A DNA stretch of 64,000 nt from the NCBI RefSeq assembly GCF_964199755.1, contig NC_133914.1, positions 2,170,001 to 2,234,000 of the forward strand, in the 5' to 3' direction. The notes below the pieces were generated by a model. The model did no database searches. It saw only the letters and a program-made list of their open reading frames with translations, and had not been told where the DNA came from. Source of the DNA: Larus michahellis (Eukaryota > Chordata > Aves > Charadriiformes > Laridae). Each line of letters begins with the position of its first letter. Position 1 is the stretch's first letter. Positions 47,971 to 61,300 of this stretch are shown here, one piece after another. The translations under genes were made by a program, and so were the position numbers.

Positions 47971-50900
47971 CTAGACAGGCGTCCCCTCGCGCTGCGCCTC
48001 TTTCTCCTTCGCAGCTCTTGCTCTTGCTTGCCACTCTCTCCTCTGCTTTAGCCTCTCTGGTGCTTTCAGCTTCCGCGCCTCCTGAAAAACCTGCGGGAGG
48101 AGCACAAGGAGGTGAGAGAAGGGGAGAGACAAAGCTGCCTGCTGCTGAGCAGAGCTGCTCTGCCACCGCCGCTTGCTGCAGCACAGACCCCAGCTCCTGC
48201 GGCAGAGGCCAGGCAGCATGCTGTGCAGCAAGAGCAACTCCTTCCCCTGCACCTCCACCGGAGCTCCAGCCAGCCCTACTTTCAGGGTACCATTTGGAGG
48301 TATTCTGTTCTAGCTACCCAGTCTTTTGGTTATAATTTAATTGGATTGAAATTTAGTATTCACAGACTGAAGGTGTGTCCAGCTTTTTGATTCTGCTCAG
48401 TTATACCCAGAGATACTGTACACAGCAGTTACACCAATGTATTTAGAGCAAATGAAAAGTAGACAGTGGGGTGTACCCACATTTCTGTTCCAAAGCTACT
48501 ATCAAATTCAATTGTCTCACATGTTAGTTTCCATACTAGGCTTTGAAAAGAAGCTGTTTTGAATCATACATTTCTGAGCAAACTAGTAGCACAATCTGAA
48601 GTTCTCAAGCACAGTGTCACTCCCACTGCATAACTGTCTTTCATGGAGCTCTTTGCTGAGCTTATGTATTTTTCTACAGACATTATAGTCTCCTCAAATT
48701 CAAAGCACAGATTAAAAGGACTAACCTATCCATCTTTTCTAACTGTCTTAACTGTGCCCTTCTACAAAGAGAGGTTTTTTATATAAAGAGATATTTTCCT
48801 ACTCCAGCTATGTGGCGCTCTCCCCAGATTGCTGCATACCTTGAGACAGAAAGCCTTCTTCACAACCCAGCGCTTGGTGACCCTCCTGGAGTAGGGAGGG
48901 GGCAGGGTGTACTGGATATTCAGCTGCTTGCAGGTGTTTTCAAAGGTATCATAGCGGACACGGCGAAGATATGCCAGTAGTTTCTTCCGTCGATCTATAT
49001 CCATCAGCATGCGACGACGGTTACTTTTATCCTGCAAAGGACTTAATGTTCACTAGATTGCAGACAGATTATACTTCCATTCCAATAAATTACTTAGAAT
49101 AGACCAGATTATGGCTGAAAGGAAACAATCAGGTTAAGGACAGCATCTTAGAACAATTTTTCTTGGTAGATACTGCAAGCACATTAGGTCACTACAAGGA
49201 GATCTGAGAAGACTTAATTTACTTTTCATGGGAATTGCTTTCTTCATTCTGTGTCTGCACCTTCCTCCGCCAGCGCTGAGGGCTGTTTTCAACTTGTATG
49301 CTGTTTCAGGCAGCGGCAAAAGCTGCAATGGCTTGGAGGCAAAGGCTGTAGGGAAGGTCTACAGGGTAAAAACTCTGCTTCCTCTGAAATATATTCTTCC
49401 AGAAATAACACAGAAGCATTTACCTTTGGTTTTCCAGAAATTAAATGTGAAAATAAAATGCGACTTGGCTCTATCTGACCGTTTGGGTTGTTCTTTGGAA
49501 GAGAATATGCATGGCTTGAGCCATTCAGGGAAATCCTCCATGGGAGAAATTTCCCTATCCTATACAAGCTATCAAGTGATTTGTGTAAAAAGCAGGCTTC
49601 GTCCAAGTAATTTCAAAATGTCTCTTCTGCTGAAACATTTAGTACAACTTCTGGCTTCTTAGAAAAACTGAATTCTATTCTGTTTTACCCTTCAAGCTTT
49701 TATAATTAACAAATAATTACACACATTTTTCAAATGCAGTTGATGAATCCATTTCCCACCTTTTGCACTGCATAAAGAGTCTTTAATATACCTTGTTTAT
49801 AAACTCATACTTGTGGTGTTTCAAATTTGGGCTCTGAAGCCAGGTAGCTTTAGATAGGAAAGTGGTCATTACGACATTAACACAGTCCTGTCTGCTAAAC
49901 ATTTTCATAGGCAGAACAAAGAGAATACAGCTGCTGAAGAGATAACAGTAATTACTTTGAAAACTAAGCAGTGAAGTCACATCTGCAGCATGGATAAATT
50001 TAGCTAACCTCTGCTCAAAGGTATCTGCTCGGCCATTTCCACCAATCCAGTAACAAAAAAGAACACTCTCCACATTTCAGTTGGTGAGAACGCAGCTGTG
50101 GCTGAGCCAGCAGTTTCCCAGACTGGCACCAGGGAACAGTTATAACTGGTTTATAAACCTTAGGAAAGCCATAATCCCCAGAATTAAAATCCTTTTGTTC
50201 TAAACTGAGAAAACAACCCGACCAGCTGCTGTCTCAGACGTGTGGGCTCACATTACTGATAGTTACCTTGGGATGCCTCTGAAGATGCTCCTCGTAAGCG
50301 CGTATCTTGGCAGTCAGCATAGCAACTATAAAGAACAGACATAGAGAGCCGTGTGAGAGCAGCAGCTTTCCAGGGTGTCATCTGCATTCCCTTCAAATTG
50401 CCAGTGGAGGACTGCTGTTCTTATGGGTACCCACTGCACCACAGCAATATTGCCGCACAGTCCTCCCAGTAAGTGCAAAACAAACCACAAAATATAACCT
50501 ACATAACCCAAATCAGAACTATGGTTATTATGAAGCTGCTTAATTAGAGGTTAAAATTGTAACAACAGATCATATGAGTTTATCTGTAAAATGCCTCTTG
50601 CACTCAATTACCGGTGACTTTACATTCATTTCACTTCACTTGGTTTAAATTTTGGAGGAACAGACAAAATTAGGAGGTTCTTTCTAAGAGCTGCAGCCAG
50701 CCCTTTGTGATTTCAGGCTTTGGAGAAAGGTGCTGGGGGCATCCAGAGAAACTGAAGGCCTTTACTAATGATAAAGGAGCGCATCTTGGGCAATGGCAGT
50801 GTGACCTTCACCCTTGCACTATGCTTCAGCCAGAGCTCTCTGACGCAGAGGGGAATTTGGGTTCCATGGCAAAATCTAGTAGTTCATTTTGGTAATGAAT

Positions 50901-53900
50901 GCAATGCAATGCTTTGTGTCACATAAGCACTTCAAGCAGAATAATGCATGTGCTGCCTTTGGAGCAGGAATTTGGAAAGCACCCTGGCAGACATCTGCCA
51001 GTAAGTGCATGCGCTGCCTGTCACACGTTCCCAAACCCCGAAGAGGCCTTCCAGGGCATACTGCAGACTCCCTGCCTCTCGGGCGCTCTTCCTGAAAGAG
51101 ACTGTCCTGACTGATACAGGGAACTTGAAGTGCTGGGGTGGCAACAGCCGAATAAAAGCAGAGATCTATCACCTGCCAACAATGTCCTTCTACTTTTTAA
51201 CTTACCTTGCACCTCAAAGGAGCCATTGTCACTGGGAGACCTCCTGACCTTCTCCACCAGCTGCTGTGTCTTTATTTTCATCTTCTCCTTCTGTGGATAA
51301 CAGAAAAGAGCTTGTGACTTTCTCAGGAATACTAAAGGTCTGAGACACCTCAGCTCTCTTCTCAGATAAAGGCTTTGTAATTAATAGCTCTACTCAGTGT
51401 CCATCACAAAATGTGTAAAAAGTGCTGCAAAAAAGGACATGCTGCTTGCAGGACAGTGCTCAAAGTACTGCAGCGCAGCAAAGCAGCACAAAAAGATCTC
51501 ACAACGGCACCGTCATTGTTCAACCCATAGGGTGGTGGCACACCCTTCTTCCCAAGATGGCAGAGAAGGGTGTTGAAGAGGCCCCGCTGCTCCCCTGAAT
51601 GAAAGAGAGAACTGAAGCTGATCTCACATTGCAGCAGCCTTTACTTTTCACATCTTTTTAAGCTTAACTGGTAAGCCGCAAGAAAATGCAAGATCTTTCC
51701 GCTACCTGACGATTTGCTTACTTCATTTTCTGGGCATAGAAAAAGTAAAAGTAATCTGAAGAACATCTGCTGTCCAGTGTACTATTTTCTGGAACACAGG
51801 CCAAGCATCATCAGTAACATAACACAGCTCATCTCCCCTGCAATTGCCTAATATTTTCTTCTCTCATTTTAGTATGCAATTATTACCATAAAGAAGACTG
51901 CATGATAAATTTTAAGAGCATACAAGACTTATCACTCTCATGTATTTAATAGCCCCAGATTTGCAGTTATTGAGCAACACTTAAAAATAAAGTGAAGGGT
52001 ATTTAACAATATAGACATGTCTTACACAAACGTGCTTGCTAAATCGTCTTGTTTTTTATGCAAGTAGAATGAAACTAACCTGGCTTGCCATTTCCAGTGA
52101 CAACAGTCTTCTCACTACATCGTCAACACTGCAAGGAGATCGCAGATTACTTCATAAGATAGGAACAAAGTATGTTTAACAACAGAAATGAGGTTCAGTT
52201 TTCAGAACATATTAACTTTTCTCAACTTTTATTCTACAAATTTACAGCAACTCTCCTCCCCTCCCAAACCTGTCAGCCAGAAACCATTTCTTGCATTCCC
52301 AAGAAAAATCTTGGCTGAGATTACAGAAGCATCGAGTTGTTTTGCTGCTATGGGAAACACAGTGTTATTTCAAATGATGATGAAATCTTATGGATTCAGA
52401 AACAATTACATGCAAACTGGGTGATGAAGATTAACCCCCAAATAAGTGTGCAAGGACAAAAGAATTAATTTTAAGACTGACTCCTTCAAAGATCAGTGAA
52501 AGTCTCAGATACACCACTGGGGGCTCTCCATGCACCACACATGAGCAGTTCTGGAATCAGAGCGTAAAAATGTTCAGCTCCAGGTCCAAATTTCAGAGGC
52601 AGACGTTCATTTTGAGTTGTTTAACTACACATTCTCTAGCACCTGAGTTCCAGACAGGCACAGATTGTTTCTAAGAAGGTTATTTCTAGTATTTCAAGAT
52701 TATTTCTTTTTTCTGTGGACTACGAAGTCCACAGAAGATGTGAGCACCAGCCCTTAAATCTTAATCTTACATTCATTAAACAAAAACTTTACATATCTGT
52801 AATCAGTGGCTGCTTTTGCAAATTTCACTTTCAATAGGACTTTGCAACTTTTTGTGCTAAATTGCATACCTGTGACCACAGAACATTAATAACTACTGAG
52901 CAGGTGACAGCTTTCACGTATCGTGGTAGTGTGCATCTAAGATGCAAATTTCCAAAGAGAAGAGTCATTCCCTTTCCCTGTATCATACCTATTTATTATT
53001 GGGACATTGGCATAATCTTTCTTCAGCATTGTGGGAGGAAGATCATCCAAATGGCTGGGGATGTCTACAAAGAGAAGATTAACATTTGAGGAAGAGCAGT
53101 ACGAAGTCAGAGCTCTGAAGGTGCTTGCAAACTAGATCAGAGGAAACAAGCTGCAAAGAAAACAGACTGTATGCTCCAAACAAGAAGGAAGAACTTAAAG
53201 AGATCACGCTGAAGTGGCAGGAATTGACTGAATAAAATTGCGTCCAGTCTCTTGCCTTCAGTGGTCTGGATTTACAACATGGTGTATGGTCCACTGAGAT
53301 CAGTGATCTCTTGCTAATGACAACTGCTAATTTCCCACACATCCGCGAGACGCTGAATTTTCTGAGTAACTTTTGAGCTTGCAAAGAATTATTTCTAGAC
53401 GCACAGAACCACAAAAAGGTTTACAAGGGACCTTATGAAGCTTCTAGTCCAATTTCCCCCTTAAAGTGGGACTGTCACCCTTTCTTTGTCTAGCAAAGCC
53501 TTGAAAATCCCTGAGGAATACCAAATACCTTCTCTTGCTGCGGCATTAGGGTACAACACTGATAATATCAGCAGTAAAACATTTTGCCACGTGATCCCAT
53601 TAATCCTGACATACCTTTCCTCTTTCTTCTCACAGGTCTGGCGTACCATCTGGCTGTCTGAATAAAGGGACTGCAAACTTGATGGGAGAAAACAAAGATT
53701 TATCAGACTTGTGTGCACTGTTTTACCTATGTACACATCAAATATTGCCCAATCTGTACTAGAAAACTGGTCAGAGTACTTAGACTTCAAGTCTAAGTGG
53801 CCAGCCAGGTCTTTTGTCCCAAGGGAGTGTGGATCAGTTGTGTGGTTCTCACACAAGTGCTAAAACAAATGGGCGAAGCGGTGCCGCTTCAGGGTGACCT

Positions 53901-55005
53901 GAACCCAAATGGTGAGAAGAACAGAGCAGTGGGAAGAGATTACAGACACTGAACAGAGAGTGCGAGGGCTCCCCAGCTGAACTGTGTTCATCTGAAGGGC
54001 TTAAAATGAGAAACTAATTTAAGTAATTTCATGTGTGAGTTATATGGGCTGCTCTGGACTACTCCAGTGGCAGAGGCACTGAGACCTAGAGACAACCTTT
54101 GACCACCACAGCTTGGTGCAGATGAGAACATTCATAAGCAGCCTGAATTGAGCTGTTCTTTGACCTTTCAAGAACAAACTCTTCCAACTGCTCTTTCAAG
54201 GCCTCTGCTACTGGAACCAATACTTGCTTCAGAGTATTTACGTGTGCCTCAAACATGTTTTCAAGTACAGACTTTGCCAGTCCACATAACTCCCTGAGAA
54301 GCACGCGAGCTCAGCTCTAGATCTGTAAGGCACCAGAGCTGTGCGCGGGCTGCCAGCACAGGCAGTGAGGACGGGGCTCTGCACGCCCTGCCGTGCTTGC
54401 GGTGCAGAAACAGCGTGTGTGGAAGCCATGGCGGAGCCGCAGCCCGTGCGTCGGCCCAGCTCACAGCACCTCTGAGGTCTCTGCCCTTGGAGCCTCCCAA
54501 GCTGCCCCAGCAGATCCCCATCGGACGTGGGGGCAGCCCCCACCCCAGCCCTCGCCCTGGCCCGTGCTTCAGCCAGCCTGGCTGCCCCAGCGCCAGCCTG
54601 GGGGCTCAGCCCCGCCATCCCCGTCCTCCCCCGGGGCCCTGAGGGGCACCCCAGGGCCCTGCCCGCGTCCCGCCTCCCCGGCAGCCCCCCACGCCCCGCG
54701 AGGGCCATCCAGTCCCCCGTCCCCTCTCAGGGCCACTGCAGGCTCCTTCTCCCCGCGCCCCAGGCCACCCCCACCCTCCCGACTGCCCCTTCCCCCCCGT
54801 CCTCGGCTCCCGCCCTGGCCTTCTCTTCCTCGGCCGGACCCCGCTTCCCCTTCCACCCTCCCTCCCAGCGGCCTCTCTAGTACGGCCGGAGCTCCCTCCG
54901 CGCCTCACCGGCCCCGCCGCTGCCGTGGGCGCCCCCCAGGACGGCGGCCCCGCCGCGGGCCGGCCCCGCCAGGCAGCGGCCCAGCACCGTCCGCAACGCC
55001 AACAT
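47971..55005 (-). CDS. MRPS15: MRPS15, mitochondrial small-subunit ribosomal protein uS15m
   Basis: Eight coding exons in transcript order: 54909-55005, 53615-53677, 52989-53064, 52080-52128, 51206-51290, 50267-50325, 48840-49031, 47971-48090. The sum is 741 nt, 246 aa, against about 257 in human. The N-terminus MLALRTVLGRCLAGPARGG has arginines and no acidic residues, as expected of a mitochondrial targeting peptide. The uS15 core follows: VDDVVRRLLSLEMA, AKIRAYEEHLQRHPKDK, then NRRRMLMDIDRRKKLLAYLR, the rRNA-binding helix characteristic of bacterial S15. The C-terminal extension is rich in Lys, Arg and Glu and ends AQREGTPV; it is shorter than and unlike the human tail. The protein binds 12S rRNA in the mitoribosome small subunit. 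The start lies in a CpG-rich promoter just downstream of the CSF3R poly(A) site. Confidence 0.95.
53390..53560 (-). mobile_element. Probable old, diverged CR1 fragment
   Basis: Read on +, CACAGAACCACAAAAAGG, AAGGGACCTTATGAAGC, CTAGTCCAATTTCCCCC and GCCTTGAAAATCCCTGAGG follow the order of reverse-complement CR1 3' sequence, with many mismatches. It lies in the MRPS15 intron just downstream, in sense, of exon 2. It would be much older than the three clear CR1 copies. Confidence 0.45.
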
Positions 55006-55110
55006 CGCCCGCCACTCACGGCCCCGCCGCCGTGGGCGCCGCCATCTTGCCCAGGCGCGGCGGCCGAGCACGGAGCGAGGGAGGAGGAGTCGAGCGCCGA
55101 GCACGTCGAT
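54880..55110 (-). promoter_or_regulatory. MRPS15: MRPS15 promoter region
   Basis: CpG-dense sequence around the MRPS15 start at 55005. Only about 210 bp separate the start codon from the CSF3R poly(A) signal, so the promoter occupies the space right at the CSF3R 3' end. No TATA box was seen. Confidence 0.6.
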
Positions 55111-55213
55111 GGGCGCCGCCAGCCCGAGCCCCGGCGGAGGGTCCGGGACCCACCGGCCGCTCGGGGCTCGTCCTACTGCAGAGGCGTCCCGGGCCCTTCT
55201 CAGCGCGTCCCCG

Positions 55214-55219
55214 TTTATT
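55214..55219 (-). terminator. CSF3R: CSF3R poly(A) signal
   Basis: AATAAA on the - strand lies about 150 nt past the CSF3R stop codon, so the 3' UTR is short. Confidence 0.85.
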
Positions 55220-55365
55220 GCTGGAGAGGAGAGGAGGGGCGGGAGGGAACGCACATAGCACGGGCGGAGGGAGCCGGGCCCCCAGGCCTAGGCTCGGCCC
55301 GGGCCGCCTGCAGGCCGCGGGGGAGGCCCGAGGCTGGGTCCGCGGGCGCTGACCGGCCCCCGGCA

Positions 55366-58300
55366 CTAAAACGTCCGGCAGTCCTGGAGCTCCTCGGCCC
55401 CGCTGATGCGGAGGCCCTGCAGCAGGGGGAAGGTGGCGAGCAGCTCCTCGGGGCAGCCCCCGTCCCCCGGGCAGCCGTGAGGGGTGGCCCGGTGGAACCA
55501 GAGGTTCTGGTAGGGCTTGGGGCTGGGGCTGGGCTCGGGGAGCAGGGGCTGGCTGGAGCTGGAGCGCAGGTAGAGGCGCGGCGGGGCGTGCTGCTGGCCC
55601 TTGTACCCATCGCCCACCACCCGCGCATACTGGACGGTCTCCCCGCTCCCGCCGGGGCCCCGGTGCGGCTCCGCTGCCGCCCAGCCACGGCCCGGCCTGC
55701 CCAATCCCTCCTGCTGCACGTAGGGTTGGGGCATGGCGGGAAAGGGGCTGGCAGGCTCGGCGGTGGGCTCCTTGCCCCAGGTGGCCCTTTCCAGCACTGT
55801 GACGGTAGAAATGGTGGCCAGGCCGGGCTCCCTCGTGCCGGGGACCTGCAGATGTTCCTGGAAAAACGGCTGTGTGTCACGGCCTGTCTGCAGGGTGCGT
55901 CCCCTCTTCTTCCCCGCATCGGGCAGCACATGAGGGATGCTTCCCGTGCTCCCGTTCCCCTTCTCAGCGTGGCCTTGTGCCCAGGTGGGGAGCAGCGGCC
56001 GGGGGGAGCAGCCATCCAGATCTCACCTGCTGCAGCTCTACCGGCACCCACTTGCCCAGGCTGCTGTTGGCGGGGTCAGGGACGTTGGGCCAGAACTGCT
56101 GCTTCACCCTGGCAGCCACAGGACAAGGAGACTCAGTGACGGCGCCTGAAACTGGTGGCCCTGGGGGCTGGTCTTGCTCCCATGATGCTCACAGCAGGAT
56201 GCTGCTGTTCCCCACAGCCACCCCATCCCTCTGGCAGCTGGGCTGTGGCCAGGGCCACCACAGCTGCTGGGGACAGGGATTCTGCAGGCAGCCCAGCCTG
56301 GTGCAGGGCCGGTCCAGCCTGTGGTGGCTCTCGGTACTCACCGCCCGTTCTTCTGGAAGCAGATGAGCAAAAGTATGAGCAGGACAAAGATTAGGGCGAG
56401 GGTCAGGAAGAGAAACTGGATTTCAATGTCATCTGGAAAGAGGGCAGGGAAGAGGGTCACAGGCGGAACACGGTGGGACACCTCTGGCAGCACTGTGCCG
56501 CGAGGCAGGACCCAGGGTCTGGCGGGTCCCTTCCCGTCCGTACGCCCCTCACCTAGCACCATGGTCACCAGGGTCAGGCTGGTGCCGTTGGTGCTGCCGG
56601 CTGCCGTGGATGCCATGATGTGCACTTTGTACAGGGTCGATGGCTTCAGCTCCCGAATGACAAAAGAGCTGAGGGAGGGATTCACAGTGGCACCTGGGAA
56701 ACACAGGGGCTGTTGGCATGGTGGGGGCTGCTCTGTGGGTGCCCCTCACCTGCACGGCCCCTTGGGTCTCTGCTGGCAGGGGATCCCCTATGGGACCCAC
56801 ACACCCCTCCTGACCCTCTCTGAGGAGGGCACGGTGTCTGCTGTCGTTCCCACCCAACACACGGCAGTGGGGTGGAGGGCAGGGCCGGCGGTGACGCAGG
56901 CAGGACTCACTGGACACTTCTGCGGTGCTGTTGGCCCAAAAGATGGTGTAGCTGGTAATAAAGCCATTCTGCATCTCAACCGGCACTGGGTCCCAGCACA
57001 GCTCGGCGCCAGACTTGCTGATGCTCTTCAGGTGGAGCTTCGGGGCGTAGGATGGTGCTGAAACAGGACAAGCGACCGGGCGCTGTGCAGAACCGCTGCC
57101 TCGGGGTGGGGGACCAGCGGGGGGATGCGCTGAGTGGCGAGTCCCACTCCTGAGGTGTGAGTGTCAGGCCCTGCCCCACGCTGTGTCCCTGTGGGGCTCG
57201 GTCCAGCCGAGAGCACCTTCGGAGACCAGCCAAGATCCAGCCCAGTGGGCTGAGCTCTTCTGCACAGTCCCAGAGGGAGGGGTACGTGGCGGGAAGGCTG
57301 GCTCTCCTTTGTGAAAGGCAAAGGTTTGGTGGTGTGGGGTGAGCCCCCAGGAGCACACGTACCCTTCTGCTTGGAGTAGGCTGCGGTGTGGACGGGCAGC
57401 CCTATGGCGTCCTTGTAGAGGGGGTACACCGAGATGTTGTACTGCTGGAAAGGCTCGATGCCATCTGCAACAGAGAGCAGAGGCGGGGCCAGGGGCTCGG
57501 GGCTCTGGCTGCCGAGACCCCCTGGCTGCCCTATGCCTGCCCCATGGCACCAGCCACTTGCCCCATGCTGTACCCAGAGCGAGCAGGGAGGGTATGGAGC
57601 AGGCTCGGGGCAGGGGTTGGTCCTGGGGCAGCCAGGCTGTGAGCCATGGATGCGGGCGCAAGAGGAGTGCCCATCCCCTGGTACAGCCCCCCCTGCACAG
57701 CCGACCACGAGGGCAGGGACCCCCGGCAGCCCCGGCTTACCCCGGATGAGGGCTGTGGTGGCCGCCCCGTCACGCTCCATCTGCCAGCAGGCACTGCAGC
57801 GCCCGGGCTCCGAGGACACCCGCTGCCACTCCAGGATATAGGCGGCCACCGGGGCTGGCGGGCTCTCCCAGCACACCCAGAGGCTGCGCTCGCCCCCGGG
57901 CACAGCCCAGAGCCTGGCCAGGGGCTGACCTGCGTGGGGACAACCAGCCGGGATGACGGGAGAGGGGAGCATCCCTGCTGCATCACCCCCCTCAGCCCCC
58001 CGGCCGCTGCCTGGAGCCTGCCCTGCTCCTCGCCCTGGCTCTGTGCCCCACAGGCAGCCTGCGCGGGCCCCCCCGGCTGCGCACCCAGGGAGGTGCCTCC
58101 CCCACAGTGGGGCGAGGGAGCAGCACCCAGTTTGAGACCTCGTGGAGCTGCCGGGGGAGTGGCAGAGCCCCAGGGGGGTGCGCGGAGGTTTCAGGCGCGG
58201 GAGGTTTGCACTGCCCTCACCTTTCCTCTCCAGGAGGACGACCTCGGTCACTGCCGACTCGCCGGCGGCATTGTAGACTGAGAGATAGACCCTCCTGGTC

Positions 58301-61300
58301 CCCGCCGGCACGGAGAAGTTGCACTGGGTGTGGGTGGTGTTGCAGACGGTAGGGGGGTCCCTGCCCCTCCTCCGGGGGCTCAGGGTGACGCGGTACCCCA
58401 GCACTCTCCCATTTGCCTCCCGCCGCCGTGGGGCCTGGGCGCAGGCAGGGTGTGCGGGGATGCTCGGTCCCCACGGGGATGCTCCATCCCCAGGGCGATC
58501 CCCCGGTAGCCCCCAAGCCCCCACCGCCCGCCCGCGCTCACCTTCCAGCGCAGCTGCACCTCCAGCCGCCCGCCCGCCCCTGCCAGCCGAGTGCTCCACC
58601 ACGCGTCCAGCTTCCCCGTGGGGGCTGCAACCGGAGAAGGGGGAGAGCGTGGCCATGCCACCGCTGCTGTGCCACCTGGCCGTGCAGAGGGAACCCCCCG
58701 GTGCTTCCGCACCCACCTTTCTCATGGGTGGTGTAGTTCCTGCCTGGGCTCCACTCGCTCCAGTAGCCCCGTGCCGAGCTCCGCCGGCACCGCATCTGGA
58801 AGTGGTACCGCGTGCCGAAGAGGAAGCCGCAGTGCTGTGTGGTGCCGGCCTGGCCGACGATGCCGGTGACCTGGTGGCACCAGAGGGAGGACCAGCAGGG
58901 GCCAGCCCCGGTGTGGGTGCTGCACAGGGCATGCGAGGGGGCACTTTGCCATCCCCCTCCCACGCAGGCACCCTGCCGTTCCCGTTGCCATCTTCCCTCT
59001 CCGAGGAGGGACACGGCGGGTCCTGCTCCAGACGGGCTCAGGACGCATTGCAGGGTCCGGCCCCACAGCCCTGCCCTGCATGAGGGCAGCCCTGTCCCCC
59101 TGGGCATGGGTCTGGGCCAGCGTGAGCAGAGCAGCAAGGATTGGGGCAAACTCCTCCTCCCCTGCACAGGGCAGCTCTGGGCAAGGGGGGGTCACACAGG
59201 TGTGATGAGACATGGCGGTCTCAGTACACAGCCCGAGCGGGATGGGCTGTTTGTGGGCAAGAGGCCGCTGCGATGGCACGGTGGGAAAGATGCTGGTGCT
59301 GCATCCCTCCTCTGGTGCCCAAGCCTGAGAGGGAACTGGGGACTCCGACCTGTGCCTGGAAGTGCTCGGGGTGCAGAAGGCAGGCAGGAAACCTGGCAGA
59401 GCTCGGAGCAGGGGGAGGGTCCCAGCTGCTGCTCACCCTCCCCGGTCCCACTGCCCCAGCAGCACTCACCAGAGCCCACGCAGGGTCCTCGGCCGCCCGG
59501 TAGCGCAGCTCGCACTGCAGCTCCATGTACGCATTGCTCCGCGCCACCTCCCAGGCCAGGGCAATGCAGTCGGTCTGGAATGGGATGGACTGGATACTCT
59601 GCAGGGCCGGGGGGTCCAGCTTGGCTGGAAAAAGAGCAGGGGAGAGAGCTGGAAAGGTGCCACGGCGGGTGGTGCATTGGGCCATGGCCTCACATGCAGC
59701 TGTTAAAGCCACGAGCCGTGGCCGAGGTGCTGGGCTGCCTGAGGTGAGGGGCAAGGGATGGGGAGAAACCGCCCTGAAACATTGAGGAGAACAGCTTGTG
59801 GCAAGGGATGGGAGCCAGCGTGTGCCCCTGCACGGGACACAGAGCGATGCTCAGGAGCACGGCTCCAGCACTGCTCTGCAGCCTCGGCTCCAGGCAGGGT
59901 TAACGCCTACGCGGGAAAAACAGATCCCGCGGGACGCGGACCCGGAGTCTGGTACACGACCAGGAAAGCCGCACATCTGGGTCTGCCCAGGGTCAAGAGC
60001 CCAGCGCGGCTGTGGGAGGGCTCAGCTGTTCATGGGCAGCCCTTCCCCAGGTCCAGAGCGGGGAGGACGAGTCACATCATCTGGGAAAGGTTCCTTTTAT
60101 AAATAGTTTATAGGAGCTGGATGTATTATTAATAGACCTTCTGAATAAATGGGTAATCAATTGCTGGAGAGAGTTGTAGAGTGCAGCAGGTCAACTGACG
60201 GCTCATAACCCGCCAGCACATGCTGCTCAGTCTGTAATGCTGTTTTGGCACCTATTCATCCCAGCAAGCCATTTATCACGGGAACCCGCCCGTAAAATAT
60301 GACCTAAAAGCCCGATGTGCTTTAATGGCACTCTAATGCCCCTCTCTCACTGCTGATGAGCTTCCCTGGCCCCTGACCTCTGCACAAGGCGGGTGGCTCT
60401 GGCCGTCACTCACCGACGTCCATGGGGTCAATGTAGAGATGCTCCGACTCGGCCGTGCCCAGCGCGTTGGTGGCGGACACCCAGATCTCCATTTGCCGGT
60501 AGAGCTGGAGCAGCCGCCGCGGCACCGTGCAGTGGCTGCGGTCACCTTGCGGGGTGCAGCCTGTCACCGCCTGGGCTCTGCTCCTGTGGCAGCGAGAGGA
60601 GTGGGCTCGGGGGTCCCTCCGGCAGAGGACGAGGCTTGCCATGTAGTTTGGCAGGGGGTCAAGGCCAGGAGAGGTGGCCCGGGGGCCAGTCACCGGGGAC
60701 CGTGTCACCCCCCGAGGCTTACCCGGCACACTTCAGCGCGACGCTGGTGGGGAGGTGGCTGTCGGCTCCCTGCTGCCACTGGCACGTCAGCCCGTAGTCG
60801 CTGAGGGTCAGGATGCAGCTGAGGTTGAAGGGCTTCGCAGGCGGGTCTGGGAGAGAGCGGTGGGGAAGAGCCTGAGCGAAGCACCCGTCCTGGCTGTGCA
60901 GGAGCCGCAGCCCGCTCTGTGCCCAGCAGCGCAGAGCCCCGCTGCCACGCCACTGCTCCCCAAACCTGCCCGGCCCCGCAGCCTGCCCGCAGGCCACCGG
61001 TGTGCCGGGACGTGGCTGGGCACAGCCCCGCAACAGCCGCCATCAGCCATCGGCCCCAGCCGCTGCTCCTGTCCCAGCGGCTTTGCGCAGCTTGCCCGGG
61101 GCAGACACGCGTCTCGAGGAGGAGACGTGCAAACCCCGGTGCCAGGCTGCACCTCGGTGCGGTGCACGCGTGCGCACACGGGTGACCCACAGCAGCAGCA
61201 GACTTACAGCCCGCCCTGATCTCGGCCATGCCAACGCGCTGCTTGGTCCCGTTCCACTCCACCCAGCACCACAGCTTGGCCTGCGTGCGGTTGAACTGGG

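Noticed and set aside
51730-52420. Possible box C/D snoRNA in MRPS15 introns (TGATGA-like motifs)
   Set aside because: No matching box D (CTGA) at a sensible distance and no terminal stem could be found on the sense strand.
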